This document shows positions 6,814 to 15,743 of a stretch of 64,000 bases of DNA, piece by piece (the stretch's first letter is position 1; each line of letters begins with the position of its first letter). The stretch is from DASQPR01 sp963836775. Lineage in GTDB: Bacteria > Actinomycetota > Actinomycetes > Mycobacteriales > Micromonosporaceae. The translations under genes were made by a program, and so were the position numbers. A model generated the notes under the pieces. The model searched no databases. It saw only the letters and a list, made by a program, of their open reading frames with translations, and was not told where the DNA came from. The DNA is taken from positions 558,001-622,000 of the forward strand of contig CAWIKR010000002.1 in NCBI GenBank assembly GCA_963836775.1, written 5' to 3'.

Positions 6814-7584
6814 TTAGATCGGGTCGCCGGGCTGATCATCGGAAGCGTTCAGCGGCTTGCGCCAGACCGACACATGACTCTCGCTGTCGGACGTGAACGG
6901 CGCACCGTCCCATCCGGCTGCACGCTGCTCTAGGGACATGCCGGCGAGCCGCGCCATCAGATCGCATTCGGCCGGCCAGATGTAGCGGAAATTGCTGAAG
7001 CCGTAATGGACCGACCCGTCCTCCCGGCGCGAGTAGTGGTGTGAAGTCCCCTGCTGGGTGGCCATGTCGTAAGTGTCGAAGCCGACATGCTTGTCGCTGA
7101 CGTCGAACGGGACCGCGGTCTGACCGGGCGGGAACCGCCGGATCCCGGGCACCCAGAGCTCGATGACGAAGCGACCTCCGGGTGCGAGGTGCCGAGCCGC
7201 ATTGCGGAAGCACTCCACCTGCTCGTCCTGAGTCCGCAGGTTGCCGATGCTGTTCCACACCAGATAGACGAGCGAGAACTGACCCGGCACCTGCGTCGAG
7301 GCCATGTCACCAATGACCACTGGCAGTGCCTCGGCGGACATCTTGCGCCGCAACTGGTTCACCATCGGCTCGGACAGCTCGATCCCGGACACCGGAATGC
7401 CTCGGGCAGCCAATGGGATCGCTACCCGGCCGGTGCCGACTGCGAACTCGAGCGCAGGGCCGGAGCCGGCCAGCCGCGCGAGGAAGTCGACGGTTGGATC
7501 GAGGACTTTCGGATCGAACATCCCGGACGACGATTCGTCGTACCGATCCGCAGTCTCCTCGTCCCAAAGATCGCTGCTCGTCAT
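6814..7584 (-). CDS. Class I SAM-dependent methyltransferase
   Basis: Starting at ATG 7584 the product has 256 residues and begins with the DLWDEETADRYD pattern common at the start of this family. SAM-binding motif I is EFAVGTG (residues 46-52), followed by the acidic strand SGIELSEPMV, and VVIGDMAST and LVYLVWNSIGNL fit motifs II-III. The upstream in-frame ATG at 7638 would add 18 atypical residues. The substrate is unknown; similar proteins act on small molecules. It lies just upstream of the tRNA array on the same strand. Confidence 0.85.
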   Translation of the reverse strand: MTSSDLWDEETADRYDESSSGMFDPKVLDPTVDFLARLAGSGPALEFAVGTGRVAIPLAARGIPVSGIELSEPMVNQLRRKMSAEALPVVIGDMASTQVPGQFSLVYLVWNSIGNLRTQDEQVECFRNAARHLAPGGRFVIELWVPGIRRFPPGQTAVPFDVSDKHVGFDTYDMATQQGTSHHYSRREDGSVHYGFSNFRYIWPAECDLMARLAGMSLEQRAAGWDGAPFTSDSESHVSVWRKPLNASDDQPGDPI

Positions 7585-7727
7585 GCCGCCGATCTTGCCT
7601 GCCGCCCTCGCGCGGCACCACCGATTTTCGATGTCCATTAGCGCTGGCCAGGACGTCGGACCGCAGGTGGCGGAGGCGGCCCGACGCCGACGGCGCTGTC
7701 AGCCCGCGCGGGACATCGACCGGAACA

Positions 7728-8237
7728 TCACGCGCCCGGCCGGCTCGTCTCGACCGAGTCCTGGCTGGTCTTCACGGCGTTGTTGCTGGTCTCGGCCCCG
7801 CCGCGGTCGGTTCCCGCGGCTGCCTGCTTGGTCTCAGTGACCTTCCGACTGATCGCCGACTTCGCGAGTGGCAGCGCCTGCCTAAGGATCAGACCGGACA
7901 GCAGCAGGATCGCCAGACCGTTGATCGCGTGTAGCCCGAAGACGACCGAGCGCGCGGCGCCATCGAGCGATTTTCCCTCTTCCGCGATCACGACCTGGAG
8001 CGAGGTCAGCGCGGCGACCAGCACCGGCATCCAGATGAGCCGGCCGGGCATCCGTCCCAGCGCCGCGACGGCCATCATCACCACTGGCACGATAAAGATC
8101 ACGTAGCCGAGTGCGTGGTGCGGCCGATATGCCGCCTCCCGGGATCCGGTGCTGCCGGCACCGGCCGCGGCGAAGTAGAACTGAGCGACGACGAGCACAA
8201 AGAGCAGAATCGCCAATCCAGCGAACGCTTTACGCAT
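7728..8237 (-). CDS. DUF6220 family membrane protein
   Basis: The 169-residue protein has four hydrophobic segments (about residues 5-25, 43-60, 68-85 and 101-122) and a long polar C-terminal tail. PHHALGYVIF and LHAINGLAIL place conserved His residues at the start of helices two and four, as in DUF6220. AAGGAG precedes the ATG by five bases. It is divergent from an ECF41 sigma factor. ECF41 genes usually neighbour a COE (carboxymuconolactone decarboxylase, oxidoreductase or epimerase) gene; here this membrane protein occupies that place. Confidence 0.8.
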   Translation of the reverse strand: MRKAFAGLAILLFVLVVAQFYFAAAGAGSTGSREAAYRPHHALGYVIFIVPVVMMAVAALGRMPGRLIWMPVLVAALTSLQVVIAEEGKSLDGAARSVVFGLHAINGLAILLLSGLILRQALPLAKSAISRKVTETKQAAAGTDRGGAETSNNAVKTSQDSVETSRPGA

Positions 8238-8375
8238 GAGGTCTCCTTAACAGCGTGTCTACGAGGTCCGACGACGTAGCGGCGCGAAATGTAAGGTGGC
8301 AGGTCAGTCGCGCTGTTCGGCGCGACGGTGCGTCGACGCTGGCAGAGTGGCGACCCGAGGGAAGGTCGGCACCGC

Positions 8376-9275
8376 GTGACAGTCCAGCCCGATTCGCGTT
8401 CGCAGGCGATCATGGGCGAGCGACGCCAGTTGATCAACCTGACGTACCGGCTGCTCGGTAGTCTCGCCGAGGCCGAGGACGCGGTGCAGGAGAGCTACGC
8501 CCGCTGGTATGCCATGTCGCCCCGGCAGCAGGACGCCATCGAGTCACCGGGTGCCTGGCTGACCACCGTCGCCAGCCGGATCTGCCTGGACGTTCTCGGT
8601 TCGGCCCGGGCGCGGCGTGAGCGCTACGTCGGAGACTGGGTCCCGGAACCGCTGCCCGACGCGGCCGAGTGGAGGGGCGCGATCGCCGATCCCGCTGATC
8701 GGGTCACGCTCGACGAGTCGGTCAACATGGCGTTCCTCATCGTCCTCGAATCGATGACACCGGCCGAGCGGGTGGCGTTCATCCTGCACGACGTCTTTCG
8801 GTACTCATTCGGCGAAGTCGCCGAGATCGTCGGCCGTACGCCCGCCGCCTGCCGTCAGCTGGCGTCCTCGGCGCGGCGACGGGTCGACGGCGCCCCAGTC
8901 CGTCCCACCCCGGCGGCCGATCAGGCCGCCGTCATCAGGAATTTCAAGACCGCCTGGGAAGCCAAGGACATCGGCGCGCTCGTCGGCCTGTTAGACCCTC
9001 GGGCCATTGCGGTGTCCGATGGTGGCGGCCAGGCGAACACCGCTCTACGCCCGATCGAGGGTGCGGACCAGATCGCGCGTTACGCGATCGCCATCACCGG
9101 CCTGGTTCCTCACATGACGCTCGTGGAGCGCACGGTCAACGGCCAGCCCGGGCTGGTGGCGCTGAAGGACGGCATGCCGGTGTCGGTGATGGCGTTCCAG
9201 GTCACCGCCGGCCGGATCACGCACATGTGGGGCGTACGCAATCCGGAGAAGCTGCAGTCCTGGATGCCGCGGTAA
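8376..9275 (+). CDS. sigJ: RNA polymerase sigma factor SigJ-type (ECF41)
   Basis: GTG at 8376 gives 299 residues. Region 2 (about 15-75) has LTYRLLGSLAEAEDAVQESY and region 4 (about 120-170) has FGEVAEIVGRTPAACRQLASS. A SnoaL-like C-terminal domain (about 185-295) carries DGGGQ (215-219), the DGGGK-type motif that in ECF41 factors mediates built-in control of activity instead of a separate anti-sigma factor. The gene is divergent from the DUF6220 membrane protein, whose product may be regulated by it or modulate it. Confidence 0.85.
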   Translation: MTVQPDSRSQAIMGERRQLINLTYRLLGSLAEAEDAVQESYARWYAMSPRQQDAIESPGAWLTTVASRICLDVLGSARARRERYVGDWVPEPLPDAAEWRGAIADPADRVTLDESVNMAFLIVLESMTPAERVAFILHDVFRYSFGEVAEIVGRTPAACRQLASSARRRVDGAPVRPTPAADQAAVIRNFKTAWEAKDIGALVGLLDPRAIAVSDGGGQANTALRPIEGADQIARYAIAITGLVPHMTLVERTVNGQPGLVALKDGMPVSVMAFQVTAGRITHMWGVRNPEKLQSWMPR

Positions 9276-9294
9276 TCGGCCGCGACGTCACCGG

Positions 9295-10050
9295 TCATGC
9301 GTCGGGCTGCGCCTCGATCGCGTCAAGGTCGCGGACGGCGTAGCGGTGGTGTTCCCACTCCTCCTCAAGGATCGTGTGCAGGCACGAGAGGGTGGTTTCG
9401 GAGTATTGCGGCGCCCACGGATTCGTGCGCTTCGTAGTCAGCTCGTCCGGCGTGACCGTGGCAAGGAAATCCCGCACCATCGCGACCCGGCCGGTCCGTG
9501 CTTCGAGCACGTCGGCGTATGGCGGGGTGCCCGTGGTGAAGATCGACAGGTCCAGGCCGTCGCGCTCGGCGCCGGCGTTCGGTTGACCGAGAGGGTGGTA
9601 GGGCTTCTCGAGTCCCAGGATCGCCCGGCACAACCAGGTGTCGGTGGCCATGACCAGATGCCGCAGCGTCTGCGCGAACGACCATTCGCCGCCCACCGAC
9701 ACGTCGACAGTGCCAGCCGGCATCGTCGCGGCTCGCTCGAGCGTGGCCGCCCAGGTGCGCTCAAGGGCAGCCCAGGCCGTGCGCAGGCCGTCCGGATCTG
9801 CAGCGCGCCGGTCGACGCGGCCGGGGAATCGACGGTTGAGTTCGGCGTCGACGAGTGGGATCACGTCGACGCCGTTCACGAGCAAGCGCTCGCTCTCGAA
9901 CAGCCACGGTGACTCGATCTCGGCGCCCGACACGTCGACGGCGCGCATCACGACACCGGACAGGTCAGAGGCGACGAACCGGGCGCCGCTCAAATCTGCG
10001 CGGAAGAACTCCGCTCCCTGAAGGTCGTCGGACCGGTCGAAGGTTGCCAT
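9295..10050 (-). CDS. DinB-like protein with N-terminal pentapeptide repeats
   Basis: The ATG at 10050 is preceded by AAGGAG; the product has 251 residues. Residues about 8-45 are pentapeptide repeats of the A(D/N)LSX type (ADLSGARFVASDLSG). The remainder is a DinB four-helix domain with His residues in LRHLVMATDTWL and EEEWEHHRYAVRDL that would bind a metal. DinB-fold enzymes include thiol S-transferases using bacillithiol or mycothiol. The pentapeptide and DinB combination recurs in actinobacteria; its substrate is unknown. Confidence 0.85.
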   Translation of the reverse strand: MATFDRSDDLQGAEFFRADLSGARFVASDLSGVVMRAVDVSGAEIESPWLFESERLLVNGVDVIPLVDAELNRRFPGRVDRRAADPDGLRTAWAALERTWAATLERAATMPAGTVDVSVGGEWSFAQTLRHLVMATDTWLCRAILGLEKPYHPLGQPNAGAERDGLDLSIFTTGTPPYADVLEARTGRVAMVRDFLATVTPDELTTKRTNPWAPQYSETTLSCLHTILEEEWEHHRYAVRDLDAIEAQPDA

Positions 10051-10211
10051 GACATCTCCTTGGTCGAGCGTCGTCGCCGTGGGTGATTGCCTCGCCGTGG
10101 TCGCCGGGGTGTCGCCGCCGCGCGCGGGAGCCGTTCTGGCACGACGCAAACGCTACATTTGCTCCCGTCGGGGTTCTACCCGTGACGGCTGCACACCAAC
10201 GGGGAGACTGC

Positions 10212-11063
10212 ATGGATAGGGCGCAACCAGTCGACAGCCATGTGCACAGCGAGTGGTCGTGGGACGCCCCAGCCGGATCGATGATGGGATCGTGTGCGCG
10301 GGCGGTCGAGCTCGGTCTGCCGGGAATCGCGTTCACCGAGCATCTCGACTTCACGACTTTCGCCGTTGCCCTCGACGGCCCCTACGCGTCGGACCATCTC
10401 ACGTCGTTGGCGTCCCCCGACGGCCAGCTGACCCCGCCCGCGTTTGACGTCGTCGGATACCTGGAGGCGATCGATGACTGCCGGCAGCGCTTCCCTGATC
10501 TGCGGATCTTCAGCGGCTTAGAGATGGGACAACCGCACTGGCATCCAGCCGAGTTTTCGGCGGTGCTCCGGGCGGGGCAATTCGATCGCGTACTCGGATC
10601 TCTGCACTGCCTGCCCGATGGCGACCAGGTCGCCGAGCCATGGCTGCTGTATCCCCACTGGGACGCAGCAGCGCTGGTCCGGGCCTACCTGGCGGACATC
10701 CCGCGGCTGATCGCAAGCGACATCGCGTTCACGGTGCTTGCCCACATCGACTATCCGATCCGATCGTGGCCCACGGAGACAGCTGGGCCTTTCGATCCGA
10801 AGGCATTCGAGGATGAGTTTCGTGCAGCGCTACGGGCGACCGCGGATTCCGGCCGGGCCCTGGAGGTCAACACTCGCATCCCGTTGCACTCGACAATCCT
10901 GACCTGGTGGTACGACGAGGGTGGCGATGCCGTGACATTCGGCAGCGACGCCCATCTGCCGGACTTCGTTGGCCACGAGTTTCGAGATGCGGCCGGGATG
11001 GCGGAGGCGTACGGATTTCGTCCCGGCCGCAATCCGTACGATTTCTGGGGTCGAGTCGATTAG
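10212..11063 (+). CDS. PHP-domain phosphoesterase (histidinol-phosphatase-like)
   Basis: The 283-residue protein starts at ATG 10212 after GGGGAGA. PHP metal ligands are visible: DSHVHSE (residues 8-14), AFTEHLDF, GLEMGQPHW, VLAHIDYP and GSDAH. This set is that of HisJ/HisK-type histidinol phosphatases and related phosphoesterases. No histidine genes are nearby, so a role in histidine synthesis is not proved. Confidence 0.85.
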   Translation: MDRAQPVDSHVHSEWSWDAPAGSMMGSCARAVELGLPGIAFTEHLDFTTFAVALDGPYASDHLTSLASPDGQLTPPAFDVVGYLEAIDDCRQRFPDLRIFSGLEMGQPHWHPAEFSAVLRAGQFDRVLGSLHCLPDGDQVAEPWLLYPHWDAAALVRAYLADIPRLIASDIAFTVLAHIDYPIRSWPTETAGPFDPKAFEDEFRAALRATADSGRALEVNTRIPLHSTILTWWYDEGGDAVTFGSDAHLPDFVGHEFRDAAGMAEAYGFRPGRNPYDFWGRVD

Positions 11064-11254
11064 GCCCGCAGGCCCTCTTCCGTCGTCGGACTGGCGAACT
11101 GCATCGACTGAAATCCGGCCTCGGTGGGGCGTTCCGACGCCCTGCATCGTGTCGACGCGCGGACCGATCAGCGTCGCACCGTTCGGGACGGCCAACTTGG
11201 TTCGGCCTCGTTACGCTCCTGACGTGCGCCCTATCCTGCGACTTGCTAGAACTT

Positions 11255-11270
11255 CGGAGTGACCACTCCG
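11255..11270. promoter_or_regulatory. Palindrome over the MFS start codon
   Basis: CGGAGTG-AC-CACTCCG is a perfect 7+2+7 inverted repeat whose left arm contains the GTG start codon at 11259. It could be an operator or a hairpin masking the start. Confidence 0.35.
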
Positions 11271-12572
11271 GAGAGGCTTGCCGACTATCCCGCATTTCGG
11301 CGCTACTGGTCCGCGGCCACCGTCTCCGGGTTCGGAAGTTACGTAACGGGCTTCGCGATCCAGGTCCTCATTGTGAAGACGCTGCACGGCGACTCCACCG
11401 ACGTGGGGCTCGTCAACTCCGCCCGCTGGCTGCCATACCTGCTGTTTGGACTCATCGCCGGCGTCTTAATCGACCGCTCGCGCCGGCTTCCCGTGCTCGT
11501 CGCCACTGACGTAATGATGGGTCTGCTCCTGGTCGCCGTGCCCGCGCTGGCACTGACACACCACCTGTCGCTAATCGTCCTGATGGCCTTCATGGCGCTC
11601 TTCGGGCTGTTATCCCTGCTCAACGACGCCGCAACACAGTCATTCCTCCCCCGACTCGTGCCGTCAGGACTGCTCACGCCTGCCAACGCACGCCTTGATC
11701 AAAGCAGCGCCGTAGCGCAGACGTCCGGTCCGGCTCTCGCGGGTGCGCTCGTCTCGCTGCTAACAGCGCCGTGGGCTGTCCTGGTAGACGCGGTCAGCTA
11801 TCTCGTCTCTGCGGTGACGCTGGCGCCGATCTCGGTGGAGGAGCCACCGCGACGACCCGCATCCTTCGGCGACATCCGCCGCGACGCAGTCGAGGGTCTG
11901 CGCTGGATCTACCGGCATCCCATGCTCCGGCCGCTTGCACTCAGCACCCACGGATGGTTTCTTTGCTCCGCCATCACTGGCGCGGTCATGACGCCGTTTG
12001 CGCTCAACACGCTCGGCCTTAGTCCGTTCGGACTCGGTCTGGCGCTATCTACAGCCGGCATTGGTGGACTCGTCGGCAGCCTCGCCGCGACGCGCCTCGG
12101 CACTCGGTTCGGCGCCGGCCGCATCGTCATCGCCTGCCGCGCATTTACCGCCGCGTCATTCGCTCTCATCGCGTTAAGCACGGCCCATTGGTCGGGATGG
12201 CTCGTATTCGGCGCGGGACAATTGCTGCTTGGATTGTCGATGGGGGCCGAAAACGCCAATGAGATGGGCTATTGGCAGGAAGTGACCGCCGATCATCTCC
12301 AAGGTCGTATGAACGCCACCAGGCGCTCAATCAACCGGGCCATGATCGTGATTGGCGCACCTATCGGCGGCCTGCTGGGCGACACGATTGGCAATCGCTC
12401 AGCGCTGTGGACCGCCGCCGGCGGATTCCTCGTCGTGTCCGCCGCGCTCGGAGCAACTCGCTTCCGGCACGCCCGCACCACCATCTCCGTACCGGCGCAA
12501 AGCATCCCGCGGGAGCGGCCGAGTCAACGCTCCGACGAAGGTCAATCGCGCAGTGACGCGCCGCGCCATTAA
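11259..12572 (+). CDS. MFS exporter (EntS/MFS_3-like)
   Basis: The 437-residue protein has about twelve hydrophobic helices, the FRRYWSAATVSGFGSYVT opening and AGVLIDRSRRLPVLVATD between helices 2 and 3 (motif A), which fit the MFS_3/enterobactin-exporter group often found with macrolide or siderophore efflux. The C-terminal 35 residues are polar and low in conservation. No ribosome site is clear upstream of GTG 11259; the transcript may be leaderless or regulated by the palindrome that overlaps it. The substrate is unknown. Confidence 0.85.
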   Translation: MTTPERLADYPAFRRYWSAATVSGFGSYVTGFAIQVLIVKTLHGDSTDVGLVNSARWLPYLLFGLIAGVLIDRSRRLPVLVATDVMMGLLLVAVPALALTHHLSLIVLMAFMALFGLLSLLNDAATQSFLPRLVPSGLLTPANARLDQSSAVAQTSGPALAGALVSLLTAPWAVLVDAVSYLVSAVTLAPISVEEPPRRPASFGDIRRDAVEGLRWIYRHPMLRPLALSTHGWFLCSAITGAVMTPFALNTLGLSPFGLGLALSTAGIGGLVGSLAATRLGTRFGAGRIVIACRAFTAASFALIALSTAHWSGWLVFGAGQLLLGLSMGAENANEMGYWQEVTADHLQGRMNATRRSINRAMIVIGAPIGGLLGDTIGNRSALWTAAGGFLVVSAALGATRFRHARTTISVPAQSIPRERPSQRSDEGQSRSDAPRH

Positions 12573-12741
12573 CGAGGCCGGGAGCGTGAAGACACTCTCT
12601 GCCCAGGAGATGGCCGGCACCCGCACTGACGCTAGGCATCACGCGTCGCCAGGGTCATCAGCCGGCCATCCACGCTGCGCGTTCTGACCCGTCATCACAT
12701 GAGAGGCGGACTTCCTTCGATCAACTGTCGTCGGGACGTCG

Positions 12742-13113
12742 TCATCGCCTGCCAGCGTGGCGGAGCATCTCGTCTTGTTCGACGTCTGGCAAGAGCTCCC
12801 GTACCTCTTGCGCGCAGCGGCATCCGACCGCGATCTTGGCAGCCCACACCAGCGCCTCTTCGCGCGTGGGAACGTCGACAATCGCAAACCCGCCGATGAC
12901 CTCCCTGGTCTCCGGGTAAGGACCATCGGTAACCATCCCGTCGGTGGCCACGATGCTCGCCCTCTGGCGTTCGAGTCCGGCGCCGAAGACCCACACGCCG
13001 GCGTCCACACACTCCTGCACCACCTCGTGCGCGGCCTTGCCCACCGCGCGCCAATCCTCGGCAGGGATGTGGTCCATCGCGCCGTCGTTGAACGAGATCA
13101 AGTACCGCGTCAT
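12742..13113 (-). CDS. YCII-related (DGPF) protein
   Basis: The 123-residue protein starts MTRYLISFN and contains ATDGMVTDGPYPETREVIGG, the DGP signature of the YCII/DGPF family, a small dimeric ferredoxin-like fold with a conserved His/Asp active-site pocket. Family members often accompany ECF sigma factors; this one has none beside it, unlike the second copy at 54222-54563. The C-terminal 30 residues are extended beyond the usual fold. Confidence 0.85.
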   Translation of the reverse strand: MTRYLISFNDGAMDHIPAEDWRAVGKAAHEVVQECVDAGVWVFGAGLERQRASIVATDGMVTDGPYPETREVIGGFAIVDVPTREEALVWAAKIAVGCRCAQEVRELLPDVEQDEMLRHAGRR

Positions 13114-13236
13114 CTCATGACTCCCTTGTCCCGGCGGCCAGCTCTAGCCGCCTCTCACTCATGTACGAACGACTCGCAGAGGATTCGACACTCTGCCAAA
13201 GGAAATTCTCTGGGCCCGTCGTTCGGCGCCCAGGCG

Positions 13237-13518
13237 TCATGTCGCCCCGTTCGCAGAGCGAACATCCGGGTCGACCGGCACCGGTCTGGCCTGGCCCGAC
13301 TCGATTGCCACCAGCGCTTCGTCGAGAAGGCCTCGCAGCAGCCCGCCAGCAGCGAGTCCAGCATCGAGTTCGAGATTCCCCTGACTCCGGTCGTGGTTCC
13401 ACCAGAGGCCCTGGCACACAGCCGTGCATTCTCCCAACGGGTAGCGAGCGGAGGCGTGCGCACCCCATCGGCGCGGATACACCCGGTAACGTCTCGCGCG
13501 ATTGCGATCGAGCGACAC
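13237..13518 (-). CDS. Small hypothetical protein
   Basis: A GTG-started 93-residue frame with a balanced composition, YRVYPRRWGAHASARYP and CQGLWWNHDRSQGNLELD, unlike the Arg/Ser-rich shadow frames around it. The only alternative on the plus strand over this stretch is low complexity. I do not recognise a family. It fills the otherwise empty interval between the YCII and acetyltransferase genes. Confidence 0.4.
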   Translation of the reverse strand: MSLDRNRARRYRVYPRRWGAHASARYPLGECTAVCQGLWWNHDRSQGNLELDAGLAAGGLLRGLLDEALVAIESGQARPVPVDPDVRSANGAT

Positions 13519-13569
13519 CGACTAGCTACCACCGTTGGCCCAACTCGTAACCGCTGTGCAGGAGAGACC

Positions 13570-14585
13570 GTGACCTCGACGATCATCCGTGAGTTCCACC
13601 CCAACGACGCCAGCGGCGAGGACCTCGATGGTTACTTTCAGACCCGAGCGGCGGCGGTGCGAACTGACACACCAGACTATCCACCGCCCACGTACGAGGC
13701 CGCCATTGCCCCGATCCAGAACCCTCCCGCCGCATACGGCAAGTGCTACTTCTGGACGGCCCATTCTGAATCTGGTCGCGTCATTGGATTCGGCCAAGCA
13801 TGGTTTCCAACCGACGAAAACTCCGGCATCGCTCGTGCCGAGGTGCTTGTACACCCGGAGTTTCGCCGCCGCGGTATCGGCATCAAGCTGCTAGACCACA
13901 TGCTCGACGTCATCGCCGCGCACAAGCGAGGACAACTCGTCGGCGTTTGCCACGCGGCGGGGGCCGGGGCTGCGTGGTGCGCGGCCTCGGATTCGATGTA
14001 ACCGCAGCCACCGTGGTTCAGGAACTTGACATACGCGAGGTAGACGGCGGCCTCTGGGACGTCCCGACTCCCGCCGGCTACAGATTGGACCGGTGGATCG
14101 GACGCGTTCCGGACGACCTCTTGGAGTCATACGCAGCGGCTCGGCCAGCGATCCGGGACGCACCGCTGGGGCAGGCAAGCTACCGGGAAGCAGACTGGAC
14201 TGCCGCACGTGTACGCGAGACCGAGGACGATCTCATCGAACGTGGTGTTCACGAGCGAGTCGTCGTCGCGATCCAGAACGACAGCAATGACCTTGTCGGT
14301 GTCACCGGACTGCTCGTCTACGCTCATCGGCCGCAGTTCGCCTATCAAGACGACACCTCGGTGGTCTCCGCCCATCGTGGCCACGGACTCGGAGTAGCGA
14401 TGAAGTCGGCCATGATGCGGTGGATTACACAAGATCGGCCCGAGCTCGAGCGGGTTTACACGACAACAGCAGCCGAAAACACTCACATGATCAGAGTCAA
14501 CCTCCAGATTGGCTACCAGACGCGCCGCTCAGTCACCTGGGTCGAGAGGCCGTTGGAAGGACTTGTGGAGAAGATCACCAGATAG
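13570..14585 (+). pseudogene. Two-domain GNAT acetyltransferase, frameshifted
   Basis: GTG 13570 follows AGGAGAG. The first frame (13570-14001) encodes a GNAT domain with AEVLVHPEFRRRGIGIKLLD, the acetyl-CoA loop R-x-x-G-I-G. It breaks near 13984, where the continuation (RGLGFDVTAATVVQELD) lies in the -1 frame and runs to 14585. That part carries a second GNAT domain with VSAHRGHGLGVAMKSAMM. The one-base loss is in a G/C-rich stretch. Tandem-GNAT proteins of about 335 residues are common in actinobacteria. Either the gene is broken or the base is a sequencing error. Confidence 0.75.
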
Positions 14586-14731
14586 TGCCAGCCGAGACTT
14601 GGAACTGTGCGGTGGCATGTAGCCCGACTGCAACAGCCGCCAAATCTCGCCAGTCCCTTGGTCTAGCAACGTTGTGCATAGTCTCTTGGTCTGACGGCAA
14701 GGCGCATTTCCGCTGGTAAGCGGCAATTCGA

Positions 14732-14768
14732 GGGCCGGGCGGGACTCGAACCCGCGACCGAGGGATTA
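14732..14768. repeat. Left attachment site (displaced tRNA 3' end)
   Basis: A 37-bp sequence identical to 23222-23258, beginning GGGCCGGGCGGGACTCGAAC and ending GAGGGATTA. It holds the T arm and 3' acceptor strand of tRNA-Ile2 but no 5' half, so it is the displaced tRNA end left by integration. Confidence 0.85.
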
Positions 14769-15101
14769 CGCGCAGCAGAGATCGGTAACGCCTCGGCCGC
14801 TGGTCAAAGGTCATCCCTGAGCCGCTAAGGCCGGTCGGCGTCGCGACGGCTGCTGTACTCACTGCTGTACAGCACCGGCCGGCGCGCAGCTTCGCCACCT
14901 ATGTATCGGCGATGTGGTCACTACGACTCAGCTCGTCTAGTGGACCTCACCCACGTCTAACGACCAGGCCATCGGTCGTACCGCCTTCGGTACGGCGTCC
15001 GCCGGGTCGCTGCGATCGCTGTATTCGCTGCAGTACACGTCCGGCACCCGCCCAGCCAGCAGCTCGGCCACGACATCGGCCCGCAACCTCACGAGCGGCC
15101 G
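14769..15101. other. Left end of the element: no gene, arm-type repeats
   Basis: No coding frame is supported. TGCTGTACTC (14851-14860) and TGCTGTAC (14863-14870) are 12 bp apart, and related GCTGTATT and GCTGCAGTAC occur at 15018-15036. The same TGCTGTACT words lie beside the right att site, so they are probably integrase arm-binding sites. Confidence 0.5.
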
Positions 15102-15743
15102 TCAGCCCTCGTCACCTGTGCAGGTGTTGATGAATTCGGTCTCGGCAAGTGTTCGCTCGTCGATCGATGTAACGCCGACGTTGGCGCCGCTGGCACGGAC
15201 TGTCACGGTGGAGTTTCTCCCAATGGTCACTTCAACGGGACCACCGCACAACGTGGCGAACGGATACTCCGCATCGCGACTCAGTAGGCCACGCCGGCTA
15301 CGAGCCCGGAGTATGAGGTAGTCGCCAGAATCGCCGTGGCGCGTGGCCAGAACGACCTCGAACGCTCGGTCCGGCGCGACCGCGATGACCGACGCATGCT
15401 GGTCGCGGCTCTGATTGACCAGGATCGCTGCTATTGGGCCCACGATGAGGACAAGGATCGTGAAGAAGGCGCTGATAGCGGCACCGATTCCCCACCACGC
15501 CCGCGCTTTGCCCAGCCATCCACCAACTGCAAGGGCGGACGACAGAAGCAAAGGCGCGGCGGCGATCACGACGAACAACGCCACCACACTTCGCACCCGT
15601 TGAAGTACGACCAAGCGGCCCGGATCATAATTCGCCACGATGATCAAAACCGATACAAATGCGAGCACCCCGATCGCGGCCAGTTTGATCCGGCGACCCT
15701 TCTGTTCCGAGCCGGCCGCCTTCTGGATGTCCGGAGAATTCAC
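15102..15743 (-). CDS. Membrane protein of unknown function
   Basis: From GTG 15743 the product has 213 residues with three hydrophobic helices (about 20-42, 52-75 and 82-108) and a C-terminal domain of about 100 residues that is likely outside the membrane, with two Cys residues (ATLCGGPV and FINTCTG) that could form a disulfide. An open extension to 15773 exists. No family is recognised. It is the first gene inside the element. Confidence 0.6.
   Translation of the reverse strand: MNSPDIQKAAGSEQKGRRIKLAAIGVLAFVSVLIIVANYDPGRLVVLQRVRSVVALFVVIAAAPLLLSSALAVGGWLGKARAWWGIGAAISAFFTILVLIVGPIAAILVNQSRDQHASVIAVAPDRAFEVVLATRHGDSGDYLILRARSRRGLLSRDAEYPFATLCGGPVEVTIGRNSTVTVRASGANVGVTSIDERTLAETEFINTCTGDEG

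Noticed and set aside
14732..14768. A second tRNA gene at the left att site
   Set aside because: Only the 3' part (T arm, acceptor strand and part of the anticodon arm) is present; the 5' half is missing, as expected for an attachment-site remnant.
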